Origin: Temnothorax longispinosus
Taxonomy: Eukaryota > Arthropoda > Insecta > Hymenoptera > Formicidae
Assembly: GCF_030848805.1 (NCBI RefSeq)
Contig: NC_092364.1
Span: 13,107,650 to 13,171,649 of the forward strand
Length of the DNA stretch: 64,000 nucleotides
Reading direction: 5' to 3'
The notes beneath the pieces were generated by a model. It did not search any database, was not told where the DNA came from, and saw only the letters and a list, made by a program, of their open reading frames with translations. Below, piece by piece: positions 33,224-45,300 of this stretch. The translations under genes and the position numbers were made by a program. How positions within the stretch are numbered: the stretch's first letter is position 1; the number at the start of each line of letters is the position of its first letter.

Positions 33224-36200
33224 ATGGATCCCGATAGCTTCAAGGATTACGCCAACGAGATGGCGGAATACATCACAAATTATTTGGAAAATATTAGAGA
33301 CAGGTAGGTGATAACATGTGATCAAAAAATCGTTTGTTTGAAATCGATGAATCTGCATTAAATAATAATATATATCAGTTTATGTTTTTTATATAAATAT
33401 AAACTCAACCCTCGTTTTACGATAAATACGTTTCGCGTAAGATAAAATCACGTTATTTGAAAAAAGCCTTTGCTGGTCACTGTGTGTAGTGAGCAATGTA
33501 AGCTAATTGTAAGAAGCTTTTAGCTTGATACGTACACCCCTTTCGGTTGAAGGTGCATGTACTATGTGCATGATTTCTATTTTATAAAAGGGGGAAATAC
33601 ATGTAAATGTATAATTTCTATTTTATAAAAGGGGGAAATATGTACACATATGGAAGGCTGTTTTCATGAATAATGAATTTAAAGAAAATATAAGGGTGAA
33701 CAAACAATATAAATGATATAATCGAATTGTGATTGACAATGACTATCAAGCTGATGAAATGTGATTAGAGCTACAACAATGATTGAAAAATAGTCTAGGG
33801 TATTATTCGCTTTTTTAACATTAATAATATGAGAGGGCATATGTCCGAGAGAAAAAACATTGATTCAATATTAGAATTTAAAATTAAGATATACATGAGA
33901 AATTAGAACAATTATTTGAAAAACCGTGTAAAAATAATCGCGCAAAAAAGGGCGTAAAAAAAGAGTTGGATGTATCTCGTAAACAGAAATTTCAAAAATT
34001 TCCAGGAGAGTCTTGCCAACGGTGGAACCAGGATACATGAAACCCCTCTTGCCATCCGAAGCGCCACAAACCCCTGAACAGTGGCAAGATATAATGGCCG
34101 ATATCGAACGAGTAATAATGCCAGGCGTAAGTGATTTTTAAGTGCTTCAGATGATCGTAAATCACCGATCTATCTGCAGGATCTATAACTGTAATCTGAC
34201 TATAACTGTATTAATGACTGACTCGCATACATGTAGCGAAACGGATATAATGATACTAAAAAAAAAAAATTAAAGTACTTTATCATCGGCACTTTCGATT
34301 GTTGCGTAAGTAAGACAAAAAATAAATTAAGATAAAATTGATTAGGTTACTCATTGGCACAGTCCAAAATTCCACGCATACTTTCCCACTGCGCAATCGT
34401 ATCCCTCGATTCTAGCCGATATGTTAAGCGGAGCTATTGCGTGTATTGGATTTTCGTGGGTAAGTACAAAAACTTGCAGTTGAAAATGCGATGTTTTATT
34501 TATGAATTACGATTATTATAACCTTCGCGTGTTCATGCTTATGTCACTTAATGTTCTGTAGTGATAGTTTATATAAAGATCCTTAATTTATATCTTTAAG
34601 AGTAACAAAATCTATTTCCATGCATGACACATAAAAATCCAAGTTAAAATATTGACGGAAATAAAATCTCTTTTTTTTAAATAAAATATGTTACTAATTT
34701 TTTGATAAATAAAAAAATAATATAAATCAAGGAAATATGTCGAATGCTGAAATCAAAACGCTAAAGACACATCATCCTTTTATAGTCACTTTTGATATTA
34801 AATTTCTTGTATTCCAGATCGCGAGTCCAGCTTGTACTGAACTAGAAGTGATCGTATTAAATTGGCTGGGAAAAATGCTGGATTTGCCGAAGGAATTTCT
34901 TGCCTGCAGCGGTGGGAAAGGCGGTGGCGTAATTCAGGTAAACGACATTTTACGAATAACATTACATTTACAAAAGATATCTGAATAGCTAGAGAAAATA
35001 GTCATTATCCCTGACTGACATTCCTAAAGAGGAAGACACTATTAAGCATACTTAAGGTATAATTTTCACCTACAGGGCACTGCTAGCGAAGCCACTTTGG
35101 TAGCGTTACTAGGAGCGAAGGCTAAAAAGATAAAGCAAGTTAAAGAACAACATCCCGATTGGATGGAAAACGAGATCGTCGAAAAACTAGTCGCATACTG
35201 TTCTTGTGAGTATACTATACAATTATTTTGTTACGGAATCTGCTACTGATATGCGAAGTTTTACAAGACATCAAAAATGAATTTATACGCTATACATACA
35301 GAGTATTAAATCGCATAAATTGTCTCTTAATCAATTCTTGTCTATCTTTATTGAACAAAGAAGCAGCGCACAACAATGAGCGTTAAGCGTAACGGTTCAG
35401 TGACTTTAAATAAACACTTGAACTATGACATGTATCTCGATGAGCGTTAAATGATCTATGACAGTCGCAATTAAGCCTTATATAGAAATGGAGACAGAAT
35501 TAAAAACAAAAGGACAATGTTTCGTAAATTTTAAAAATATTGTCACGATAATCCACTAAAATTAATCTATAATATTTCATGTGTTATTTTATATGTGAGA
35601 TATTATAATTCATTATTAGTTTCTTAATATACACATATAGTATTACGGCAAATGAAAGATATATAGCTAAATAACCCCATCTCGTAATTTTTATTTAAAA
35701 ACTTTTTTTGAAACACAGCATTAATATAAAATTCATCATTTTATTAGAATATAACAAAAAAAATAAACTCATTAATTTACTTGCAACATTTACTTGCAAA
35801 AAGTTATTGTTCCGTAATTTGTTCAGCAAATTATAACTTTTTAATGTGTTATATGATCGCAATTAAAGGCTATTACAACGGGTTATTACAACGTATCACT
35901 GATTTAATTTAACAATTTTTCATTCGTATTCATTGCATTACTTCGAGGCGCATAGATATAATGCTGAAAAGTGTCCGGTCGCTTTCAGTGACCGGGCGCA
36001 CAATCAGTGTAAAGGCATGTGAATAGAGGGGGATGAGAGGGATGGAGGTGATAGGGTGAATATGGGGTTCACGGCACTTCATCAAGCAGCACTTTGTCGC
36101 CATGGCAACTCGTAATAACCGCTCCAGTTATATTTCAGACCGAACTTTCTCCGCTATTCTCGACGCTCATAATAATTCCGACGCATTTTATCGAAATGGA

Positions 36201-37528
36201 TAAAAAGAAAGAGAAAATTGTTCTAGAATTCTTCTCCGATACGATGAATAATGACCACGGTGTTTTTTCAATTAATAGTATATTACACTACAAGGGCCGA
36301 AAGTTGAATTTTCGGCCCTGCGCGTCATGATGCCCCGAGGCGAAGCCGAGGGCATCATGACGAGCAGGACCGAGATTTCAACTTTTGGCCCGCGTAGTGT
36401 ATACGATTTTTCTTCATAGCCGGTCGAAATAGTCCAGGAGCTAGCGGAATTTTAGGTGACTGATTTTCTTACGCCTGAAATTTTTTCCACGAGTTATTAT
36501 GGTCATGTCTGCCAAATGTAGACAGGTGGCAGAGTCTGTCCGCGGGACATAGAGCGAACAGAATTTTTGTAACTTGTATTAATTTCCAAAGACATTGACT
36601 GATTTCATTACAGCTGATTTTTTTACAGTTGATTATTTAAACCATTTCAACAAGAAAAAATGAGTTGTCCGACAAAAAAGTTGGAACATGACCCGTGTCT
36701 GCCATTTGGAATTGGTAATTTTTTCTTTGACTCTTGACTGATTTTCTTACAGCTGAATTTTATTTTACAGTTTAATAATATATTAAGGATGAAGTATATA
36801 ACCTTGTCCGACAATTTTAGTGGGACAGAACCGCTCTCTGACGTCTTTATTATGTTAATTAATCATCAATTAATGACTGAAGTATTTATGTCGGACAAAG
36901 GAGTCAAATTGTTCGAAATTTTATATATTTTTGATTTTCACACGTGTCTGACGAAAATATTGGGACATATTTGCTCTCTGACAAAAATAATGTTGAAAAT
37001 ATGATTATCGGACATGTGATATTATTTACTGAAGTATTTCTGTCGGACAAAGTGGTCAAATTGTTCGAAATTGTATATACTATCGATATTCACTCGTGTC
37101 TGATGAAAATAGTGGGACATATTTGCTCTCTGACAATAATAATATTGTAAATATTATTATTGGACATGTGATATTATTTACTGGAGTATTTCTGTCGGAC
37201 AAAGTGGTCAAATTCTTTGGAATTTTATATACTAACGATATTCACTCGTGTCTGATGAAAATAGTGGGACATATTTGTTCTCTGACAAAAATAATGTTGT
37301 GATTATTATTATTGGACATGTGATACTATTTACTGGAGTATTTCTGTCGGACCAAGTTGTCAAATTCTTTGAAATTTTATATACTTTCGATTTTCACACG
37401 TGTCTGATGAAAATATTGGGACATGTTAGCTCTCTAGCAATGATAGTGCTGTGACTATTATTATTGGACTTTTCAGCGACATTTTGACAAATTTGCTATA
37501 AAATTTTTATTTACTTATTTATTTATAC

Positions 37529-37559
<31 letters not shown>

Positions 37560-40500
37560 ATATATATATATAATTCCATAATTCGAATTAAAATTTGATA
37601 ATTTATCCCTCTCTGCACAATTTTATTGTTAAAATGTTTTGTTAGAACTTAAAATTTTCGTTAAAGGGTTATTTTTTGATGCCGTATGGCCTTTATTGAG
37701 CAAACAAAATGGCGGACCTATGACGATAGACCCAACGAAAATGTTAAACCCTTACAAAACATTATATCTCTAAAATTGAAGTGTGTAGAGGGGGTGGTCT
37801 TTTTGACGGAGAATGCCCCATATATATATAGTATAAAAATTATGCTATATATATAAAAATTGTATTTATTCATAGGTACCTTATATAAATTATACGTAAA
37901 GCTCTTAATTTAAAATTATTTGTCGAAACAACTGAGAAACTGTATTCTGTTAAGCCGCGTATAAGATTTTTCTGCTTTTATATCGTGTTGTCCCACCCAA
38001 AATGTCGGACGAATATATCAATGTCTTTCTGTTGGCATTTTAAAAGTACACCATAAAAATTAGCTGTAAGAAAATTAGTCAAACATTAATGATTAATTAA
38101 CATAACAAAGACGTCAGAGAGCGGTTCTGTCCCACTAAAATTGTCGGACAAGGTTATATACTTCATCCTTAATATATTATTAAACTGTAAAATAAAATTC
38201 AGCTGTAAGAAAATCAGTCAAGAGTCAAAGAAAAAAATTACCAATTCCAAATGGCAGACACGGGTCATGTCCCAACTTTTTTGTCGGAAAAACTCATTTT
38301 TTCTTGTTGAAATGGTTTAAATAATCAAATATAAAAAAATCAGCTGTAATGAAATCAGTCAATGTCTTTGGAAATTAATACAAGTTACAAAAATTCTGTT
38401 CGCTCTATGTCCCGCGGACAAAACTCTGCCACCTGTCTACATTTGGCAGACATGACCATAATAACTCGTGGAAAAAATTTCAGGCGTAAGAAAATCAGTC
38501 ACCTAAAATTCCGCTAGCTCCTGGACTAAAAGTACGTTATTAATTTTACTTTTTTTAACTTTAAATGTTAATAAGCATGTTTTTGATGCCTGCCCCCGAC
38601 ATTTGCGGCACGAGCGAAGCGAGTGCTGCTGGTCGGGGGGGCAGGCATCAAATACTTACATTCCAAGAGTCAAGTCTTGTCATATTTTGTAAAAATAAAT
38701 TCACGTGCGTGCCAACGGGGTGACCGTTGGTATGTGTGTGCACGTGTGTCGCGCGGATTCGCACGCCAGGACGATCGATAAGCCGTCCGTCGTCGGGATC
38801 GCGTCTTCCGGCCGGTGCATTGAATTTAATGTGCTTTTCAAAATTGACCAAACACTCCATAAAGACGGCTTTAATTTTTTAGATAGGTCCTTAAAATACA
38901 CAACCAAATTATTTTCTTCACAGTTTGACAGTGAAGTTTTGTGTTCTATCTGCCACTTTTTATACGTGTCGTAAACAAGATTGTATTGATCAACAGACTT
39001 CTTTGGCAACGTATCTGTATTTATTATCAATCGCGCTTCTGCATCGAAATTTCGTATAACTTCTTCCTCGTCTACGGATTCATCAGATGACATATTGACA
39101 GAACAATGTTGATGACTATTTTTAAGGTTAAAGGGCGTAAAGGTTTAAAGTTATAGAGAGCGCGCGTGTACTTCTCACAGGGAGTAAATGTTAAACTTTC
39201 GTCCCTGCTATTAGGGACGAAAGTACGTACTTTCGACCGAGGTATGAAGAAAAAAAATATTGAATGGAACAATATTATCAACGAGCCGCTATTGTTCTAA
39301 AAGAATGGAGAATTTTTTATATCCTTTTTGCGCTATAATCGCGATTGAAGATGAGACCGACAATTTCGTCAATATTTATAAACAAGATTCTCTTCTCCAA
39401 ACATTCTATGAGACATTAAAGAGTTACAAGATTCTTATAGAAGTAAAAATTAGAAAAAATTTGGGAAGATGTAAAAAGTTGTAAATTAATAGGAGTATGA
39501 AATTTTTGTTATGTATGTCTATTATAAGTACACTTTTAATAATATTTTGGTATAAAATAATTTGATTTTGTAGTAAATATTAATATCGCTGTGTTCATTT
39601 TCTAGAATAGCATTTTTTAAAACTATAACCACGATAACTTGAGAACGGTTTATTCGATTAACTTCATGTTTTCACAAATGTTTATCATAATTTGTCTACA
39701 TCGGTTCACGAATGTGTTTTAATATCACATAAAACTTGTAAACTACTCTCTTCTCAACTTAGGCATTTATACGGTTACGTAATTTATTTACCGTAGCTTC
39801 TGTTATTCCCAGAAGTCGAGCAACTTGCATTTGACTTTTAGTTAACTCCATTGTCACATCATCCTAGTAGATACTGCTGACTAAATAGGGACAGAGTTTT
39901 CGGTATATTTTAGTCGATTCTATCGATTGTAAGTGTTGTTTATTAAAACATATTTCCATTTTAAGGTATTTAGCAAGAATTTCTATCGTATATTTCCTCA
40001 CTTCTGACGTCGCAATCTGAGATAATAGGTGATAGATAGCTGAGTGACATACATTGTTGAAAAATAAAATATATTAAAGAAATAGAGATGTTTGTCAAAA
40101 TTTATAAAATTTATATACCGTATTCATATGGTATTATGTATCTTACAATTAGTTTTACAAGTGCAAGTTACTCTAATGCCCGTTTTCACCAACGTCGTTT
40201 AACTTGAACCTTAGTCAAAAAATTCACTCTTTGCCTATTTCTAAGGGAGACTGTTAGAAAGAGACAAAGAGTGAATTGTACTAACGTTCAAGTTAAACGA
40301 TGTTGGTGATAAAGGGCATAAATCTAGTTAAATATTAAATATCGACATTGCATAAATTATAGGTATAATATAATGTAGTAATAAAAAGAATATGTGTTAC
40401 GTCAAATCGATATTGCGAATTTCTCGAAAATCGAACAATTATAATAAATTAATCGCAATAAAAATATGCGACAAAATATTGTATTTTTTAGGCCAAGCAC

Positions 40501-42168
40501 ATAGTTCAGTTGAACGCGCTGGACTTCTCGGTGGAGTAAAGTTCAGACAATTGGAAGTCGATGAAAAACATAAGCTGCGCGGCGACACATTTGCCGATGC
40601 AATCAGAAAGGATAAAGAACAAGGATTCATACCGTTTTACGTAAGTTCAGCTTATCCAATATTTCTTTATTAATCGAATTGCTTCTTCCATTACTTCTAT
40701 TTGTTAAAAAAAACTAAATAAAGAAAAAAATTAAATGTATTATATAAACGTGAAATAATATAATATAAATATTTCTGAAATAAAAATAATATTCCCAGAA
40801 AATTCTCAGAAATACAAAAAATTCTTGGAAATTAAATAATGCAATGTGTTTATTATAACATCACAGAAAAATATTGATATCGCGCTTAATAAAAATTTTT
40901 CTCTATAAATAATCTGTATAATTTTCTCTATAAATAAGCTGACTTCTTATCGTAGGCTGTCGCTACTTTGGGTACCACTGTCGATTGCGCCTTTGATCGT
41001 CTGGATGAAATGGGTATCGTAGCGAATCGTGAAGACATTTGGTTGCATGTGGACGCTGCTTATGCAGGTATAAATAAATTTTCTCATTTTAACATGAAAA
41101 TAATTATGGATTCTTCAAATGGCAATTTATATAAAACAGAACTAAAACAAATCAATTTGATTATAGGATCCGCTTTTATCTGTCCGGAATTCAGATATTT
41201 AATGAAAGGCATCGAAATGGCGGATTCATTTAATTTCAATCCTCATAAATGGATGTTAGTTAACTTCGACTGCTCTGCCATGTGGCTTAAGGATCCGACA
41301 TACGTCATAAACGCTTTCAATGTCGATCCTTTGTATCTCAAGCACGATATGCAGGGTTCAGCGCCGGATTATAGGGTAAGGTATTAAAAATCTATTACGA
41401 GTCACTTACGTTGATATTGTCGAATTTACATTATTTAATTAATAAAATCAATTTGAAAAACAATTAATAAATACTGTCGTTAATCTGTGTAATTGTCGTT
41501 ACAGCATTGGCAGATTCCACTTGGACGTAGATTCCGATCTCTGAAACTTTGGTTCGTATTGAGGCTCTATGGGGTCGAGAACCTTCAAAAGTTTATCAGA
41601 TCACACGTCGCTCAAGCACACGAATTCGAGGCACTAGTCCTCTCCGATCCTCGCTTCGAAATCGTGGGCGAAGTTCTCATGGGATTGGTTTGCTTCCGAT
41701 TAAAGGTAAGTCAATTACTCTTCACCAATATATTTGAAAATAGGTCTTTTTAAACAAATATATGTATATGTGTTCAATATTGTATTTATTTAAAAAAGAT
41801 GTCCATAATTTTTATATTAAATTTTAAATTAATGGAAGAACATATATTTAGAAATAATTATTAATTAATTAACAATTAAAAAATATTATGTACATCCTTT
41901 TTATAAAAGCGTAAGCAGAATAAATAACAGAATTCCATAATAATTCTATAATAATTTAAAGGGATCAAACGAACTCAATGAAGCCCTGCTAAAGAGGATC
42001 AACGGTGCGGGAAATATCCATCTCGTTCCGTCGAAGATAAAGGACACGTACTTTCTGCGACTCGCTGTCTGCTCTCGATTCAGCGAGAGCAAGGATATAC
42101 AGTATTCCTGGAAGGAGATCAAGCTGAGAGCCAACGAGATACTTGAGGAGCAATCGGTTTCGAAGTGA
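33224..42168 (+). CDS. Ddc: Dopa decarboxylase (aromatic-L-amino-acid decarboxylase)
   Basis: A PLP enzyme converting L-DOPA to dopamine and 5-HTP to serotonin in the cytosol; in insects it supplies transmitters and the precursors for cuticle sclerotisation and pigment. Coding exons are 33224-33303, 34006-34126, 34346-34459, 34818-34937, 35076-35205, 40492-40640, 40956-41067, 41167-41375, 41505-41705 and 41962-42168, all GT/AG. They total 1443 nt and 480 residues, the usual length. The start MDPDSFKDYANEMAEYI matches the family. Visible are WHSPKFHAYFPTAQSYP, His192 in QAHSSVERAG, Asp271 in LHVDAAYAG, the PLP lysine Lys303 in FNFNPHKW, and Tyr332 on the catalytic loop. His192 argues for a decarboxylase; the related insect aldehyde synthase has Asn there. 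No frame break is seen. The exon starts at 33207, so an upstream non-coding exon exists. The fifth intron is 5.3 kb and full of mobile DNA. Confidence 0.96.
36096..36109. promoter_or_regulatory. X-box-like RFX site in the Ddc intron
   Basis: GTCGCCATGGCAAC fits the RFX consensus GTNRCC-N2-RGYAAC on both halves. It lies in a slightly GC-richer part of the 5.3-kb intron. A single match can arise by chance, and no ciliary gene is adjacent. Confidence 0.25.
36279..36404. repeat. GC-rich hairpin capped by GGCGAAGCC
   Basis: The outer arms GTATATTACACTAC / GTAGTGTATAC and inner arms CGTCATGATGCCC / GGGCATCATGACG surround the tip CGAGGCGAAGCCGAG (about 36336-36350). The left arm contains its own small hairpin (GGGCCGAAAG...TTTTCGGCCC). 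Confidence 0.8.
36430..38528. mobile_element. 2.1-kb foldback element with about 450-bp arms
   Basis: Both ends read TAGTCCAGGAGCTAGCGGAA when viewed inward, and the arms (36430-36880 and 38076-38528) remain nearly complementary throughout. The middle holds a 152-bp tandem array and a TA-rich tract. TGTCSGACA words recur in the arms and array. No protein-coding signal is present. The insertion lies inside the fifth Ddc intron. Confidence 0.85.
36881..37470 (+). repeat. 152-bp tandem array (about 3.9 units)
   Basis: Units begin around CGTGTCTGA, then GGGACATATTTGCTCTCTGA and CTGTCGGACAAAG, with starts at about 36942, 37094, 37246 and 37398. The period of 152 is not a multiple of three, so the short open frames in each unit fall in different frames and are not real proteins. 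Confidence 0.85.
38581..38652. repeat. GC-rich hairpin capped by GAGCGAAGCGAG
   Basis: Arms TTTTGATGCCTGCCCCCGAC (38581-38600) and the mirror ending at 38652 pair. Inside, GCGGCAC / GTGCTGC pair around the tip GAGCGAAGCGAG. It lies just downstream of the truncated recombinase-like frame on the minus strand. Confidence 0.8.
38735..39093 (-). pseudogene. Tyrosine-recombinase-like N-terminal (core-binding) fragment
   Basis: The frame starts with ATG at 39093 (MSSDESVDEEEVIRNFDAEA), then reads SVDQYNLVYDTYKKWQIEHK, LVVYFKDLSKKLKPSLWSVW and SILKSTLNSMHRPED. This resembles the core-binding domain of Crypton-like tyrosine recombinases, which are common as multi-copy genes in arthropods. The catalytic half, with its Arg...Arg/Tyr residues, is missing; the frame departs from homology at about 38780 and stops at 38701. 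Hairpins lie on both sides: 39195-39235 upstream of the start and 38581-38652 downstream of the stop. I infer an internally deleted element. It is antisense to Ddc, within its intron. Confidence 0.5.
39195..39235. repeat. Hairpin with GGGACGAAAGT word
   Basis: ACTTTCGTCCC (39195-39205) pairs with GGGACGAAAGT (39214-39224), followed by the palindrome CGAAAGTACGTACTTTCG (39218-39235). The same word forms hairpin 2 at 21170-21411. It stands about 100 bp upstream of the recombinase-like start codon. Confidence 0.75.
39240..40170. other. Rest of the Ddc fifth intron, AT-rich
   Basis: Only short meaningless open frames are seen. No further element could be delimited between the 39235 hairpin and the MITE at 40177. 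Confidence 0.35.
40177..40318. mobile_element. 142-bp Harbinger-like MITE (TAA duplication)
   Basis: The ends TGCCCGTTTTCACCAACGTC and, inverted, TGCCCTTTATCACCAACATC continue into GTTTAACTTGAAC on both sides. TAA stands at 40174-40176 and 40319-40321. A 3-bp TAA target is typical of PIF/Harbinger. It lies in the Ddc intron, 170 bp before exon 6. Confidence 0.7.
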
Positions 42169-42320
42169 TGGCGCGCTCAGATAGCTCGCGGTTGCAGATC
42201 GTTAGCGCCTGCCACTTGCAACCAATCCTAGTTTCAAGTATTTCCTCACACCCAGCGGCTTTTGAGGACCAAATAGACTAAAGCGACGAATGATTAATAG
42301 GCGGTCTCAGACAATTCTGC

Positions 42321-42326
42321 AATAAA
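42321..42326 (+). terminator. Possible Ddc polyadenylation signal
   Basis: AATAAA occurs 153 bp after the Ddc stop codon. It is the first canonical hexamer downstream. In AT-rich DNA the match is weak evidence alone. Confidence 0.4.
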
Positions 42327-42329
42327 AAA

Positions 42330-45300
42330 TAATAATTTTTGCAAACATTTTTAAATTTCAAACGGTTAAACAATACTCCAAAAATGCATTTGTTCGTCAA
42401 GTAAGGCATTCTAATTTGGAAGCCATTAAGTCAATGTGGCTTAATTAATCAAATATTTGTTGAAAATCAAGAAATTACGAATAACGGCCGTTGGTGAAAT
42501 TTTTGAAAATTAACTGAGTAGTCAGAGTTTAAATGTGACATCAAATTGGAATATATAGTATTTTAATATTTTGGATCCAATATATTTCATTACTTTAATG
42601 AAATGTTATATGTTAATAATTTAACAGCTTACGAAATGGAGAAAATATATTAGTCTTAGACTTTTAATATATTGCACAAATTTTAGTTTTTTTTTTATTT
42701 TCTATATACAATGTATATTCACGTTTATATTTTATTAAGCACAACGAACATGTATATAAATATTCTACTTGTTACAAATATGTAACTGAAATTATATACA
42801 TCGTTAAAATTATATTCCACTAAGCGCTCAACGTGAATATAATATGAAAACGTCGCCTATAAGTTGAATGCGTGATACTTGTTGTACTGTTATTTATGCA
42901 CATGTTATTATATATGAATGTTTATATATTATACATCACACAAAATGTGTATTATAAAAAAATAATTTATTGTATAATGAGATAAAGCATTGGATACAAA
43001 ATTTTGGCAAACGGATGTCACACGTAGTGGAAAACTTTAAAATACACCATGTAAATTTTATAAAGTGATGCGCGTATATAAATCTGTTTGATCATATTAT
43101 TGAGGAAAACAAATATTTTATTTACGTAAAAAGTTCCATACGAAGAGGTACGTTTTAAAATAATTGCTACTTCAGGAATCGATTTGTGTGTGAGTGTATG
43201 TGTGTGTGTGTGTGTGTGTAGTCTGCTGGGTTATATGTTAACAATATAATAGGTGTAATGCAATATTATGTGTCTCCTTGTGCCACTTTTGCCGGCACAC
43301 TATCAGTGTTACCGTATACGAGCTCCTTAAGCAACCTTGTAAGTACACTACGTAGTGAAAGTCGCGCGTTGCCATTACAAAGTTGCGCGTTGATATATAA
43401 GCGTAATTTTTGGCACAATATTAAAAATGCGTGAAATATTCTTTAAATCGCTCAATATCTCAAGTAAACATCGAATGCTTATTTATTATTTTGCAGGCGT
43501 AAAGAATTATGAGCGTATGAAATTATCTACGTGTAAAATATTTTAATTCGCTAATTAATATGTGAAGAGTGAGATATGACTAATTATTTAATTTCACGAC
43601 AAAAGGTAATTTGCCAATCTGGATTTCCCACCGAAATGTTTATATTCCTTTTCAAGCGTCTACGAAGAATTAATAAATCTCGTTTCATATTTCCTCACTA
43701 TTATAATCTTCGTACACGTTGAAATTGTATGTAGGTAGAAGATTATAGACGCATGTTGTGTACATATGTTACAATTATAAATGATTATAAAGTAAACATA
43801 TTAGAGAAAGTTGTAAAATCGACGTATGTAACATATCATTATTGTATTCTCTATTTATACATCTATTTTTATTTCCTTATAGGTTTTCTCTAAAACTTGC
43901 TTTGAATCTCTACTTTTATCGCAAATATTCACTATGTCGTTGGAACAAAACTGCGAAGATAAATACTTGTAATATTGTAATAATGTCTTTCAAATGGCAA
44001 ACGATTGGAACGATTATTATAAATGTATGTGCGCTAATATACTTGCTGTAACGTTGTGCTGCAACAGAGACAATAATAGTAATAGAATTAATCAACAAGA
44101 CATAGCCTGTCGAAAAAGTTGACAACATTCGAATAATCTGAGGTCGAGATAAAAAAAGGATGTAAATTTAAATAATCATTAAGATTACTGCTGCGTTTAT
44201 TGCCAAGCGATAATATGTTCACGAAGATAAGAATATCAACTAATAACAACAACTAAAAATACAGACGCCAAAACATTCATTGTTATTGAATTATAAAAAG
44301 ATTTCACAATGCTAGGCAACTAAGGATTAAGCAATAATTTTATTATAGCTTAAAAATTTTATTAAGCTTATCATTTAAAAGCAACGTTAATCTGAAGCAA
44401 CAATTTCGGTCGTTGTGGGACCAATGAATGATTTGCTATAAACAAAATGATTGTATTTTTGTTGTATATTGTTCGTTAAAAAACTGCAAAATGTATTATT
44501 AAGTATTATTATATGTCAATGTGATTGAAAATTTAACTATTAAACTGTTAATGTCGACCAAATTAGATTAATAAATGTACCAAACCACCAGTCCCACCAC
44601 TCTTATTTCTTTTTTGAAATAATATACCCTTATCTTAAAAAAAAATGTCTATTAATTTACGAAATATATGAATAGCAACGCTTTGAGTACAAAAATTAAA
44701 GAAATATTAGATATTAAAACATTCCTGATTTGACATATGTGTGTGTTGCATGTATTATTAAAAATTATTTATATCTGTCAAATGAACCTGTCGGATTTAT
44801 CAAATAATTATAGAGATTGTTGACGTGGCTAATCACCGGCAATGTAATTTACATCACATAAGATTTATGTTAATTAATATTGATTTAAATAATTATAAAC
44901 TATATATCAATATATCGTTTAATAAAAGTAATGCACAAAATAAATAGATTTGTCAATATAAAAATATTATATTTCGATGAAAATATCTTGAAAAATCAAT
45001 AAAAAATTTGTAACTTTATTCATTACGTTTTATTCTATATGCTTAATACCTTCTTCAATTAGATCGATATCAACTCGAAAAAAATTTACGCCTATTTAGC
45101 CACAAATAAGCTTTCTACAGTTTATGTCGTAACACCAACACTTGGCCCATTAAAGCAGATGATAATAAACCTTCGCCTTTGTGTCTAAGTAAATGAGTAA
45201 TGTAAAGAGCAGGCTATGTTAACAAACGAGTAATAAATAGGCGTCTAATAAAATATAATATAATTATGTGTCATTATATGTAATACAACGATAACAATAA

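Noticed and set aside
36789..37454. Four overlapping plus-strand open frames of about 68 codons
   Set aside because: They are offset by exactly 152 bp and shift frame with each tandem unit, so they reflect the repeat and not a protein family.
36881..37470. CRISPR-like array
   Set aside because: Units are contiguous 152-bp repeats without unique spacers, in a eukaryotic intron.
33224..42168. Alternative names: sphingosine-1-phosphate lyase, histidine or tyrosine decarboxylase, or aldehyde synthase
   Set aside because: The sequence matches dopa decarboxylase throughout, with His192, Lys303 and Tyr332 in the expected numbering. The aldehyde synthase has Asn192.
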